Positions 26,583-34,720 of a stretch of DNA of 64,000 bases are shown here, one piece after another. Numbering within the stretch: position 1 is the stretch's first letter; each line of letters starts with the position of its first letter. The DNA is from VRUE01 sp963844395. Lineage in GTDB: Bacteria; Actinomycetota; Thermoleophilia; Solirubrobacterales; 70-9. Made by a program: the position numbers and the translations under genes. The stretch covers positions 310,001-374,000 of the forward strand of contig CAWJNX010000001.1 of NCBI GenBank assembly GCA_963844395.1, read 5' to 3'. The notes beneath the pieces are model-generated. The model was given only the letters and a program-made list of their open reading frames with translations. It was not told the DNA's origin and did no database searches.

Positions 26583-27200
26583 GGTCGCCGGGCCAACCCA
26601 GCTACGACCTGCTCGTCTACTGGGCGATGGCCACGGATGGCTTCGAGCCATTCATGGACCACTTCAGGTATGGCGGGCGGTGCGAATTCGATCCCGCCAG
26701 GGCAAGTGTCCTTGCCGATCGGATCCCGGTCTATTTCCTCCACGGCGCGCTCCATCTGGTGGCCGGCGGGACGGGCGCCACGTGGAAGCTCACGCAAAGG
26801 GATCTCGACACCATCCTCGACCAGTTCGGCAAGCCGATCAAGGGCGACGCCAAAGCGCGCCCCCTCCTCGTCACCGAGGGGTCCGCCAAGGACAAGCTGG
26901 CCGCAATCGAAGACAACGCCTACCTCTCGCATGCACTCACCCGCCTTCGGGAGTGAGATCTGCCGGTCGTCGTATTCGGGGAGCGGTCTAACCCAGCACG
27001 ATGCTCACCTGGCGGAGGCCCTGAGCAGGAACCCGAGCCGCCCGGTCGCAGTCTCGATGCTTCCCGGCTCCAAGAAAGAGCTTCTGGCCAAACAAGCGGA
27101 CATCTACGGCCGGCTGGACGCCGAACCCATGCGTTTCCTCGATGCGAGGACCCACCCGCTCGGTGATCCGGCCCTCTCGGCCGCGGTGAGCCCTCAGGCG
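26583..27200 (+). pseudogene. DUF4917-like gene remnant, 5' truncated and frameshifted
   Basis: A stretch reading SYDLLVYWAMATDGFEPFMD, IPVYFLHGALHLVAGG, TWKLTQRDLD matches the second half of DUF4917 proteins (Sir2-like fold). It continues SLPVVVFGERS, then after a frame change near 26.99 kb HDAHLAEALSRNPSRPVAVS. The N-terminal half with the nucleotide-binding region is missing because the preceding gene ends immediately before. Some DUF4917/Sir2-like proteins occur in defence loci, but nothing here shows such a role. Confidence 0.55.
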
Positions 27201-27436
27201 AAGCGAGCTACGCGGCTGCGCGCTTCCTCAGTCGCATGACCCTGTTCGTGTTCGACGACCTTGCCGGTGCGGTTGAGGACCCGAATCTCGCCTCCACCTT
27301 CTTGAAGAACCAATCTACGAGCGGTCTCGAGGGCATCCGCTTTCGTGGCGCCATGCGCGGTGGCACGGCGGTGACCCTCCTTGACGATGTCCCAGCCGCG
27401 GCCTCTTGCCTTCTTCACGTAGCGCGTATTCCTCAT
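27194..27436 (-). CDS. DUF2188 family protein
   Basis: An 80-residue basic protein (MRNTRYVKKARGRGWDIVKEG, HRRATAHGATKADALETARR, EGGGEIRVLNRTGKV). The pattern W(D/A)VxxEGxxRA...TKxEAxxxAR...GGGExxVxxxxG is DUF2188, a small beta-alpha family of unknown function common near stress genes. It lies downstream of the tRNA-Trp/tRNA-Leu pair on the same strand. Confidence 0.75.
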   Translation of the reverse strand: MRNTRYVKKARGRGWDIVKEGHRRATAHGATKADALETARRLVLQEGGGEIRVLNRTGKVVEHEQGHATEEARSRVARFA

Positions 27437-27533
27437 CCTGGTCTCCTCGTGGACATCTTGTGCGCTTGACCCTACGTTAGCCGGCGGCGGATCTTGGCCC
27501 TGCGACGGCGAGGGGGGCGAGCCAAGGCTTCAG

Positions 27534-27605
27534 CGGGGGAGCCGGGATTCGAACCCGGATTCACGGTTTTGGAGACCGTGCGCATAGCCGTTAACTCACT
27601 CCCCC
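27534..27605 (-). tRNA. tRNA-Trp (CCA)
   Basis: The reverse complement GGGGGAGTGAGTTAACGG folds as a 72-base tRNA: acceptor GGGGGAG/CTCCCCC, anticodon stem ACGGT/ACCGT around CTCCAAA (anticodon CCA), T-arm GGGTTCGAATCCC, discriminator G as usual for tRNA-Trp. The D-arm is slightly unusual (GAGTTAACGGCTATGC). Confidence 0.85.
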
Positions 27606-27675
27606 GGGGTGGGAAGGCAATGCTAGCCGGGCGGTGCGGCGCTATGCCGCCGCCGTCAGCCGCTGCCATGCCTGA

Positions 27676-27758
27676 TGCGGGCGGAGGGACTTGAACCCCC
27701 AAGCTCTTTCGAGCACCGGCACCTAAAGCCGGCGTGTTTGCCATTTCACCACGCCCGC
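27676..27758 (-). tRNA. tRNA-Leu (TAG)
   Basis: An 83-base class II tRNA on the reverse strand: acceptor GCGGGCG/CGCCCGC, anticodon stem CCGGC/GCCGG around TTTAGGT (anticodon TAG), variable arm TGCTCGAAAGAGC identical to that of tRNA-Leu(CAG) at 8017, T-arm GGGTTCAAGTCCC, discriminator A. Its 5' side faces the LAGLIDADG gene at 27846, with a LexA-type box between. Confidence 0.93.
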
Positions 27759-27810
27759 GCGCGAACCAAGTCTAGACCGCCCGAGTCCATCCGATCCGCA
27801 GGTGACCTTA

Positions 27811-27824
27811 CGAACTTATGTTCG
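27811..27824. promoter_or_regulatory. LexA (SOS-type) box
   Basis: CGAACTTATGTTCG has perfect CGAAC/GTTCG arms, extending to ACGAAC/GTTCGT at 27810-27825. It is 21 bases before the GTG of the LAGLIDADG gene and 52 bases from the 5' end of the divergent tRNA-Leu(TAG), almost the same tRNA distance as the box at 7949. Confidence 0.75.
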
Positions 27825-27845
27825 TGTCCCAAAGGCACCGGTAAC

Positions 27846-28604
27846 GTGAGATCGCGCAGCGAACTGGATCAAGTCTTGAGCCTCGTGCGGGCTGGATGTG
27901 TCGATCGTTGCATTGCACAGCGCACCGGCATACCTCGCCGAACGATCTCGGATTGGAGACGGGGAGAGAACCGGATCCGGAGCCGAGGACGGGCCGACGG
28001 CCGGTGCAACGCTCAACACGACTTCTCTCAGTTGCCGGCTGAATCTTATGCCTATCTACTCGGTCTCTATTTGGGAGACGGCTGCATATCCGTTGGCGCT
28101 CGAGGCGTCTGGCACCTACGCGTAACGCTTGACACCGCCTACCCACAGATCATCGAGAGTTGTTGCGCCGCGCTCGAAGCCGTCTTCCCAAGCAAGAATG
28201 CACATCGTGGGGTTAGGAAGGGTTGCAATTGCGTGGACGTGTCGATGTGGTCAAAGCATTGGCCATGTTTCATTCCGCAGCACGGTCCTGGACGAAAGCA
28301 TCAACGAGCTATTCGTCTTGCGTCGTGGCAGAAGAAAATCATCGCGGCCGGGCCGAAGCCGTTTCTCCGAGGCCTGATCCACAGCGACGGCACCCGGATC
28401 ATCGCGGTGGAGAGAAGGGGTTCCTACGTGCGGGAAGCACCGCGATACGCCTTCAGCAACAAGTCCGAGGACATCAAGCGACTGTTTTGTGAGAGCTGCG
28501 ACGCGCTTGGCGTTCATTGGACCCGACCCTCCGACCGCCAAATCGCGATCTACCAGAAGACATCGGTCGCGCGGCTAGACCAATTCGTCGGACCCAAGCG
28601 ATAG
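27846..28604 (+). CDS. HTH-LAGLIDADG nuclease-like protein, tRNA-Leu(TAG)-associated
   Basis: Start GTG 27846 (VRSRSELDQVLSLV) with AAAGG ten bases upstream; the frame is open further 5' but would run through the antisense of the tRNA. 252 residues. The N-terminal HTH is CVDRCIAQRTGIPRRTISDWR. The first motif YLLGLYLGDGC and second FLRGLIHSDGT both keep the acidic residue. WCFIPQHGPG-like KHWPCFIPQHGPGRKH and the end LDQFVGPKR align with the paralogues at 8116 and 29444. The Cys pair before motif one is reduced to a single Cys. GC lower than neighbours. Divergent from tRNA-Leu(TAG); a LexA-type box sits directly upstream. Activity inferred. Confidence 0.8.
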   Translation: MRSRSELDQVLSLVRAGCVDRCIAQRTGIPRRTISDWRRGENRIRSRGRADGRCNAQHDFSQLPAESYAYLLGLYLGDGCISVGARGVWHLRVTLDTAYPQIIESCCAALEAVFPSKNAHRGVRKGCNCVDVSMWSKHWPCFIPQHGPGRKHQRAIRLASWQKKIIAAGPKPFLRGLIHSDGTRIIAVERRGSYVREAPRYAFSNKSEDIKRLFCESCDALGVHWTRPSDRQIAIYQKTSVARLDQFVGPKR

Positions 28605-28651
28605 ATGACGCTTAACCAGCGGCCAACGCCGCCTCGTCGCAGATAGATTCT

Positions 28652-29194
28652 ATGATCGCAGCCATGGCGGTAGGAGAGGTGAGGCCAGGCTACGAGCTCT
28701 GGCACCCCAATCGGGAAAAAGCTCACGTGGTCACGACGAAGTTCGTGGTCGTCTTTTTGATGCTGGCGACGGCAGCGATCGCGACGCTGATCGCGATCAC
28801 CGGCTGGTCTCTGCTCAGCGGCGGCGGTGGCATGGGCCTCGTCTGCCTGATCTTTGCCACGCTCTATCTCGTCTTCGCCTACCGCACCGCCCGCTGGAGC
28901 CGCGGGGCCCTGCCGGTGGCAGCCGCCCTCTCGATGATCCTGGCGATCTTCTGCGCGGTCGGCGCCGACAGCTGGTTCGCCCGTGACAAGCCCGGCTTCG
29001 AGGACGCGCTGGTCCCAGTGCCACTGATCGGGCTCCTCGTGATCATCCTCCTGCTGCTCCAGATCCTCCTGATCGTCGCCGCCTTCTACGGCTTCAGCCA
29101 GGAGTGGAACGTCGAGGAGGAGCGGCCGATCGGCTCCGGCGAGGACTACGGCGCCGGCGCCCCGCCCGAGAACGGCGCCCCGCAGCCGGCTTAG
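28652..29194 (+). CDS. Hypothetical four-helix membrane protein
   Basis: A 180-residue protein. Four hydrophobic segments: FVVVFLMLATAAIATLIAIT, MGLVCLIFATLYLVFAYRTA, LPVAAALSMILAIFCAVGA and LIGLLVIILLLLQILLIVAA. The N-terminal ELWHPNREKAHVVTTK and a Pro/Glu-rich cytoplasmic tail flank them. The WHPxxE...V...T start is seen in small actinobacterial membrane proteins of unknown function. Two in-frame starts (28652, 28664) are possible. Confidence 0.6.
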   Translation: MIAAMAVGEVRPGYELWHPNREKAHVVTTKFVVVFLMLATAAIATLIAITGWSLLSGGGGMGLVCLIFATLYLVFAYRTARWSRGALPVAAALSMILAIFCAVGADSWFARDKPGFEDALVPVPLIGLLVIILLLLQILLIVAAFYGFSQEWNVEEERPIGSGEDYGAGAPPENGAPQPA

Positions 29195-29348
29195 GACGCG
29201 CCTCACTCGCCGACGAGTCTCCTGTTAACGCCCGGGCAACTTTGTAAAAAGTCTGTGCCGAGACTGTAAGAATTGGCAGCGAAAGGCCGACTTTCGGCCT
29301 ATTGCGACCGGTGCGGGCCGTAGCGTCGAGCGTAGAATGAATCGACTC

Positions 29349-29433
29349 GCGGCGGTGTCCAAATTAGGCAAAGGAGGCGGTCTCAAAAGCCGCTGCCCGC
29401 AAGGGCTTGTGGGTTCGAGTCCCACCCGCCGCA
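29349..29433 (+). tRNA. tRNA-Leu (CAA)
   Basis: An 85-base class II tRNA: acceptor GCGGCGG/CCGCCGC, anticodon stem GCGGT/GCCGC around CTCAAAA (anticodon CAA), variable arm TGCCCGCAAGGGC, T-arm GGGTTCGAGTCCC, discriminator A. A LAGLIDADG gene starts ten bases after the 3' end on the same strand. No GAAC-N4-GTTC box is visible upstream. Confidence 0.93.
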
Positions 29434-29443
29434 TCGTTCGCCC

Positions 29444-30238
29444 ATGAAGCCGCAGTGGCAGGTTGAACGAGCACTGCAGCTCGCAGATGAGGGACTAAAT
29501 AACTGCCAGATCGCTCGGCACACTGGCGTTAACCGGCGAACGGTCAGTGACTGGGTTAGGGGACGCACGCGGCTTCGACGGCCCCCTCATTCTCGGCGGC
29601 GCCTAACCACTCCCGGTCAGGGCACATGCGCGCGCTGTTCCGATTGTGCTCCCTGTATTCCCGGGCTAACCGTTCACGCCTATGCCTATCTCCTTGGCAT
29701 GTACTTGGGCGACGGCATGATCTCTGCCCATCCGCGCGGTGTCTATCGGCTGAGAGTCTTCCTCGACCGTGCGTATCCCGTGATCGTCGAGGAGTGTGAG
29801 GCTGCGATGAGCATTGTCCTGCCGGCAAGCAAGGCGTCCACCTACCGGCACAAGCGCGACCGAGTAGACGAGGTCAACTCCTTTTCCCGACACTGGCCGC
29901 ACTTGCTCCCCCAGCACGGCCCCGGCGTCAAGCATAAGCGCCTGATCGCCCTCGAGCCCTGGCAGGAACGGGTCATCGAGCGATATCCCGGTCGGCTGCT
30001 GCGTGGCCTAATCCACTCAGACGGCTGCCGGGTGACAAACACGATTCGCCATCCGAAGAAGACCTACAGCTATCCCCGCTACTTTTTCTCCAACCGCTCG
30101 CTCGACATCCAGCGGATCTTCTGCGAAACCTGCGACCAGCTCGGGGTGCGCTGGCGGCAGGACGGTCCCTGGAACATCTCGGTTGCCCGGCGGGACTCCG
30201 TCGCGATCCTGGACCGCCACATCGGTCCGAAGCGCTGA
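29444..30238 (+). CDS. HTH-LAGLIDADG nuclease-like protein, tRNA-Leu(CAA)-associated
   Basis: A 264-residue protein from ATG 29444. The N-terminal HTH is LQLADEGLNNCQIARHTGVN followed by RRTVSDWVRGR, a basic linker and a Cys cluster CARCSDCAPC (near residues 63-72, possible zinc knuckle). Motif one is YLLGMYLGDGM, motif two LLRGLIHSDGC; it ends LDRHIGPKR. Between them, HWPHLLPQHGPGVKH matches the other two paralogues. It begins ten bases behind tRNA-Leu(CAA), leaving no room for its own promoter, so expression probably depends on tRNA read-through or processing. Third member of the family in this window. Confidence 0.8.
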   Translation: MKPQWQVERALQLADEGLNNCQIARHTGVNRRTVSDWVRGRTRLRRPPHSRRRLTTPGQGTCARCSDCAPCIPGLTVHAYAYLLGMYLGDGMISAHPRGVYRLRVFLDRAYPVIVEECEAAMSIVLPASKASTYRHKRDRVDEVNSFSRHWPHLLPQHGPGVKHKRLIALEPWQERVIERYPGRLLRGLIHSDGCRVTNTIRHPKKTYSYPRYFFSNRSLDIQRIFCETCDQLGVRWRQDGPWNISVARRDSVAILDRHIGPKR

Positions 30239-30263
30239 GGCCCGGTTTAGACTCCGCCCGCGG

Positions 30264-31106
30264 ATGCGGATCCACCATCTGAACTGCGGGTCGTTCTGCC
30301 CCCACGGGAGGCGGCTCGTCAACGGCGAGGGTGGGCTGCTGGAGCGGGCGCTCATCGTCTGCCACTGCCTGGCGATCGAGACGGGCGACGGGCTCGTCCT
30401 CGTCGACACCGGCTTCGGGATGGAGGATGCGCGCAACCCACGCCAGCTCGGCGCCTACCGCCCCCTGATGAACGCGCGGGTGCGGGCCGAGACGACGGCG
30501 CTGAAGCAGCTGGAGGCGCTGGGCTTCGGCGCCGGCGACGTGCGTCAGATCGTCACCACTCACCTCGACCTCGACCATAGCGGCGGCCTGCCGGACTTTC
30601 CCGATGCCGAGGTGCACGTGCTGGCCGCCGAGCTCGACGCTGCACTCCATCCCGCCCGGAGCGACAAGCCCCGCTACCTCGGTGGCGCCCACTGGCGGCA
30701 CCAACCACATTGGGTGACGCACGGCAGTGGGGGCGACGAATGGTTCGGCTTCGAGAGCCTGCGCATCCTGCCTGGCATCGACGCCGAGATCCTGCTCGTG
30801 CCGCTGCCCGGCCACACCCGCGGCCACACCGGGGTCGCGATCAGGACCGACGAGGGCTGGCTGCTGCATTGTGGCGACGCCTACTTCAACCATGGCGAGA
30901 TGGCGACGCCGCCCAGCTGCCCGCCGATGCTGAGCTTCTTCCAGAATCTGACCGCCAGCGATAACAAGGCGCGCAAGGCGAACCGTGAGCGCCTGCGTGA
31001 GCTTGCCTCTCGCCACGGCGACCAGATAACGCTCCTCTGCGGCCACGACCCGCACGAGCTGGAGCGGGAGCAGGCCAGGAGCGGCTCCGCCGCCGCGACC
31101 GCGTGA
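30264..31106 (+). CDS. Metallo-beta-lactamase-fold hydrolase (lactonase-like)
   Basis: A 280-residue protein from ATG 30264 (MRIHHLNCGSFCPHG). MBL metal ligands: TTHLDLDHSGG (HxxxDH), VPLPGHTRGHTG (third His) and HCGDAYF (Asp), plus LCGHDP near the end (last His). The overall arrangement resembles N-acyl-homoserine-lactone lactonases, but other MBL esterases share it. The stop overlaps the next gene start (GTGA), so it is coupled with acetoacetyl-CoA synthetase. Confidence 0.8.
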   Translation: MRIHHLNCGSFCPHGRRLVNGEGGLLERALIVCHCLAIETGDGLVLVDTGFGMEDARNPRQLGAYRPLMNARVRAETTALKQLEALGFGAGDVRQIVTTHLDLDHSGGLPDFPDAEVHVLAAELDAALHPARSDKPRYLGGAHWRHQPHWVTHGSGGDEWFGFESLRILPGIDAEILLVPLPGHTRGHTGVAIRTDEGWLLHCGDAYFNHGEMATPPSCPPMLSFFQNLTASDNKARKANRERLRELASRHGDQITLLCGHDPHELEREQARSGSAAATA

Positions 31107-33088
31107 CCGCAGGGCCCGCCGAGAAGCTCTGGGAGCCGTCGGCCGAGCTGGTCGAGCGGGCACGGATGACCGAGTACACGCGCTGGCTGGAGGCCGAGCA
31201 CGGGCTGCGATTCGACGGCTACCACGAGCTCTGGCAGTGGTCGGTGGATGACCTCGAGGCATTCTGGAGCTCGATCTGGGACTTCTTCGGGGTCCAGGCC
31301 GACGGCGACTACGACCGAGCGCTGGGCAGTCGCCAGATGCCCGGCACCGAGTGGTTCGCCGGTACCAGCCTCAACTACGCCGAGCACGTTTTCGCCGGCA
31401 AGGATGATGCCGAGACCGCGATCCTGCACGCCTCCGAGCTGCGCGAGCTGGACGAGCTGAGCTGGGGCGAGCTGAGGGCCCAGGTCGCTGCCGTCGCCGC
31501 CGGCCTGCGGGCGCTCGGGGTCGAGCGCGGCGATCGCGTCGTCGCCTACCTGCCCAACGTGCCGGAGGCGATCGTCGCCTTCCTGGCGACGGCGAGCGTC
31601 GGTGCGGTCTGGTCGAGCTGCTCGCCCGACTTCGGCCCGGCCAGCGTGATCGACCGCTTCGCCCAGATCGAGCCCAAGGTCCTCTTCGCGGCCGACGGCT
31701 ACCGCTACGGCGGCAAGGACTTTGACCGCCTCGACGTGCTCGCCGAGCTGCAAGCGGCGATGCCCAGCCTCGCGCGGACCGTCGTCGTCCCCTACCTCGA
31801 TCCCGATCCCGACCTCTCGCTGCTGCGCGATGCGAGTCGCTGGGACGACTTGCTTGTCGCCGGGGAAGACACGGAGCTGAGCTTCGAGCGCGTCCCCTTC
31901 GACCACCCGCTCTGGGTCCTCTACTCCTCCGGCACGACCGGGCTGCCCAAGGCGATCGTGCAGGGTCAGGGGGGCATCCTGCTCGAGCACTTGAAGAAGC
32001 TCCACCTCCACATCGACTCCCATCCCGGCGACCGGCTCTTCTGGTTCACGACGACCGGCTGGATGATGTGGAACTTCCTCGTCTCGGGCCTGCTGACCCG
32101 CGCCGCGATCGTCCTCTATGACGGCAGCCCCGGCCATCCCGACATGACCGTGCTCTGGGACCTGGCAGCGCGGGCGGGCGTCACCACGTTCGGCACCAGT
32201 GCCTCCTACATCGCCGCCTGCATGAAGGCTGGGGTCGAGCCGGGCGCGGGCCGCGACCTCGGCCGCCTGAAGGCGGTCGGCTCGACCGGCTCCCCCCTCT
32301 CCCCCGAGGGCTTCGACTGGATCTACGAGCAACTCGGCTCCGACACCTGGCTCTTCTCGACCAGCGGCGGCACCGACCTCTGCACCGCCTTCGTCGGCGG
32401 CACGCCGCTGCTGCCCGTCTACCGCGGCGAGTTGCAGGCGCGGGCCCTGGGCGCCGCGGTCGAGGCCTGGGACGAGGACGGCAAAACGGTGATCGACGAG
32501 GTCGGCGAGCTGGTGGTGACCGAGCCGATGCCCTCAATGCCGGTCTTCTTCTGGGGCGACCCCGACGGCAGCCGCTACCGGGCCAGCTACTTCGAGCACT
32601 ATCCCGGCGTCTGGCGCCACGGCGACTGGATCGAGATCACCTCGCGCGGCACGGCCGTCATCTACGGTCGCTCGGACTCGACCATCAACCGCTCCGGGGT
32701 GCGCATGGGGACGAGCGAGATCTACCGCGCCGTGCTCGGCGTCGACGAGATTCTCGACGCCCTGGTCGTCGACATTCCCCGCCACGGCACGGAGGGCTGG
32801 ATGCCGCTCTTCGTCGTCCTCCGCGAGGGCGCCGAGCTGGACGACGACCTGCGCCGCGAGATCGCCCGCCGCGTCCGCAGCCAGTGCTCGCCCCGCCACG
32901 TCCCCGACGAGGTCTTCACGATCACTGAGGTCCCGCGCACCCTCAGCGGCAAGGCGCTAGAGGTGCCGGTCAAACGGATCCTGATGGGGACGCCGCCCGA
33001 GCAGGCCGCCAGCCGCGACTCGCTCGCCAACCCCGCCGCACTTGACTGGTTCGTCGAATTCGCAGCGACACTCGAGAACCCCGCCTAG
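31103..33088 (+). CDS. Acetoacetate-CoA ligase (acetoacetyl-CoA synthetase)
   Basis: 661 residues, family length. It carries the AACS N-terminal cap (FDGYHELWQWSVDDLEAFWS, GTEWFAGTSLNYAEHVF) and ANL motifs: WVLYSSGTTGLPKAIVQGQG (P-loop-like), FTTTGWMMWNFLVSGLL, STSGGTDLCTAFVGG, and YGRSDSTINRSGVRMGTSEI with the late Lys in PRTLSGKALEVPVKRIL. It activates acetoacetate to acetoacetyl-CoA with ATP. Downstream genes for a carboxylase and HMG-CoA lyase fit leucine/ketone-body catabolism, where HMG-CoA lyase releases acetoacetate. Confidence 0.92.
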   Translation: MTAGPAEKLWEPSAELVERARMTEYTRWLEAEHGLRFDGYHELWQWSVDDLEAFWSSIWDFFGVQADGDYDRALGSRQMPGTEWFAGTSLNYAEHVFAGKDDAETAILHASELRELDELSWGELRAQVAAVAAGLRALGVERGDRVVAYLPNVPEAIVAFLATASVGAVWSSCSPDFGPASVIDRFAQIEPKVLFAADGYRYGGKDFDRLDVLAELQAAMPSLARTVVVPYLDPDPDLSLLRDASRWDDLLVAGEDTELSFERVPFDHPLWVLYSSGTTGLPKAIVQGQGGILLEHLKKLHLHIDSHPGDRLFWFTTTGWMMWNFLVSGLLTRAAIVLYDGSPGHPDMTVLWDLAARAGVTTFGTSASYIAACMKAGVEPGAGRDLGRLKAVGSTGSPLSPEGFDWIYEQLGSDTWLFSTSGGTDLCTAFVGGTPLLPVYRGELQARALGAAVEAWDEDGKTVIDEVGELVVTEPMPSMPVFFWGDPDGSRYRASYFEHYPGVWRHGDWIEITSRGTAVIYGRSDSTINRSGVRMGTSEIYRAVLGVDEILDALVVDIPRHGTEGWMPLFVVLREGAELDDDLRREIARRVRSQCSPRHVPDEVFTITEVPRTLSGKALEVPVKRILMGTPPEQAASRDSLANPAALDWFVEFAATLENPA

Positions 33089-33091
33089 GGC

Positions 33092-33143
33092 CGCCGATTG
33101 CCGACTTGACCACACTCCGATGGGGTCAATTCAGCAATCGGCG
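33092..33143. terminator. Two-stage intergenic hairpin
   Basis: CGCCGATTGC (33092-33101) pairs with GCAATCGGCG (33134-33143), and inside it TTGACC (33106-33111) pairs with GGTCAA (33124-33129). It fills the gap between two convergent genes and probably ends both transcripts. Confidence 0.6.
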
Positions 33144-33145
33144 CT

Positions 33146-34666
33146 TCAGGCGGGCGTGATCGGGTTGCGCCGCTCGGCAAAGGAGCGGTTTTTGCTCGCT
33201 GCCAGCGAGAAGCGGCGGATCAGCTCGGTGCGCAGATCCTCGGGCTCGACGACCGCGTCGACGACCAACTCCGAGGCGAGATGGAGGATGTCGATGTCGG
33301 TGGCGTACTCCTCGCGTTTGTGGGCGACGAACTCCTTCCGGTCCGTCTCGTCCTCGATCTCCTGGATCTGGTTGTAGAAGACGGCGTTGATCGCGGCCTG
33401 CGGGCCCATTACCGCGATCGAGGCGCTCGGCAGGGCAATGCAGCAGTCCGGCTCAAAAGCGGGTCCGGCCATCGCGTAGAGGCCGGCGCCGTAGGCCTTG
33501 CGGACGATCACCGAGAGCTTCGGCACGGTCGCTTCGGAGACGGCGCTGATCATCTTCGCGCCGTGGCGGATGATGCCCTGGCGCTCGACCGCGGTGCCGA
33601 TCATGAAGCCGGGCACGTCGGCGAGAAAGAGCAGCGGCAGGTTGAAGGCGTTGCAGGTCTGGATGAAGCGCGCCGCCTTGTCGGCCGAGTCGACAAACAG
33701 CACGCCGCCCTTCTGTCGCGGCTGGTTGGCGACGACGCCGACGACCCGGCCGTCCAAGCGCCCGTAGCCGACGATCAGCTCTTTGGCCCAACGCTCGTGC
33801 ACCTGGAGAAACGAGTCAGCGTCGAGCAGGGCGTCGAGCACCTCGCGCATGTCGAAGGGCTGGTTCTCGTCGTCGGGGACGATCGCGGCGATCGAGGCAT
33901 CTGAGGACGGCGCGGCGGGCTCCGTGGCCGGCGGCTGCTCGCGCCAGTTGCCCGGCATAAAGGAGAGGTAGCGCTGGGCCAGGTCGATCGCCTCCTCATC
34001 GGAGCGGACCAGGAAGTGACCGCAGCCGGAGACGCCGGTGTGCATCTTCGCCCCGCCCATCTCCTCCAGCGTCACCGTCTCGCCAATGACCATCTCGGCC
34101 ATCCGCGGCGACCCCAGGTACATCGAGGCGTTGCCCTCGCGCATGATCACGACGTCGCAGAAAGCGGGGATGTAGGCGCCGCCGGCGGCGCTCGGCCCGA
34201 ACAGCAGGCAGACCTGCGGCACCTGGCCGGAGAGCCGCACCTCGTTGTGGAAGATGCGGCCGGCGCCGCGCCGCCCGGGGAACATCTGCACCTGATCGGT
34301 GATCCGCGCGCCGGCGGAGTCGACCAGGTAGACCATCGGCAGCTGCAAGCTCAGCGCCCGCTCCTGGATGCGGAGGATCTTCTCGACGGTCTTATGACCC
34401 CAGGAGCCCGCCTTCACGGTCGGGTCGTTGGCCATCAGCGCGACGCGGCGGCCGTCGATCGTCGCCAGCCCAGTGACGACGCCGTCGGCACCGAGTCCCT
34501 CCTGGTCCCAATTGGCGAGCAGCGCTTCCTCGGCGAAGGAGCCCTGGTCGACCAGCCGCTCGACTCGCTCGCGCACCGGCAGCTTGCCTTGCTCGGCGGT
34601 CTTCTCGTGGTGGCGCTGCGGGCCGCCGGCGAGGGCGGCCTCCAGAGCGGGGCGGATATCGGTCAC
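33146..34666 (-). CDS. Acyl-CoA carboxylase carboxyltransferase (MccB-like)
   Basis: About 506 residues from GTG 34664-34666 (VTDIRPALEAALAGGPQRHH). The layout is that of methylcrotonyl-/propionyl-CoA carboxylase beta chains: KLPVRERVERLVDQGSFAEE, LVDSAGARITDQVQMFPGRR, FGPSAAGGAYIPAFCD, then ADVPGFMIGTAVERQGIIRH and VRKAYGAGLYAMAGPAFEPD. The SAGARITDQ and GMxxxxxEDVxH-like details favour methylcrotonyl-CoA carboxylase (leucine breakdown), in line with HMG-CoA lyase nearby. The biotin subunit is not in the window. Confidence 0.85.
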   Translation of the reverse strand: MTDIRPALEAALAGGPQRHHEKTAEQGKLPVRERVERLVDQGSFAEEALLANWDQEGLGADGVVTGLATIDGRRVALMANDPTVKAGSWGHKTVEKILRIQERALSLQLPMVYLVDSAGARITDQVQMFPGRRGAGRIFHNEVRLSGQVPQVCLLFGPSAAGGAYIPAFCDVVIMREGNASMYLGSPRMAEMVIGETVTLEEMGGAKMHTGVSGCGHFLVRSDEEAIDLAQRYLSFMPGNWREQPPATEPAAPSSDASIAAIVPDDENQPFDMREVLDALLDADSFLQVHERWAKELIVGYGRLDGRVVGVVANQPRQKGGVLFVDSADKAARFIQTCNAFNLPLLFLADVPGFMIGTAVERQGIIRHGAKMISAVSEATVPKLSVIVRKAYGAGLYAMAGPAFEPDCCIALPSASIAVMGPQAAINAVFYNQIQEIEDETDRKEFVAHKREEYATDIDILHLASELVVDAVVEPEDLRTELIRRFSLAASKNRSFAERRNPITPA

Positions 34667-34720
34667 AGCGGGCAGCCTAATCGGACTGACCGCCGAGCCA
34701 GTCCATACCGGCAAGCCTTC

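Noticed and set aside
26583..27200. Active Sir2-like defence gene
   Set aside because: Only the second half of a DUF4917-like protein is present and it is frameshifted, so it is reported as a remnant.
27675..27845. Upstream extension of the second LAGLIDADG protein to 27675
   Set aside because: It would be coded by the antisense of tRNA-Leu(TAG); the GTG at 27846 with AAAGG and the box upstream is a better start.
8116..30238. LAGLIDADG genes as intron- or intein-encoded homing endonucleases
   Set aside because: No tRNA is split and no host protein gene is interrupted; the tRNAs are continuous and the genes are free-standing with their own starts and stops.
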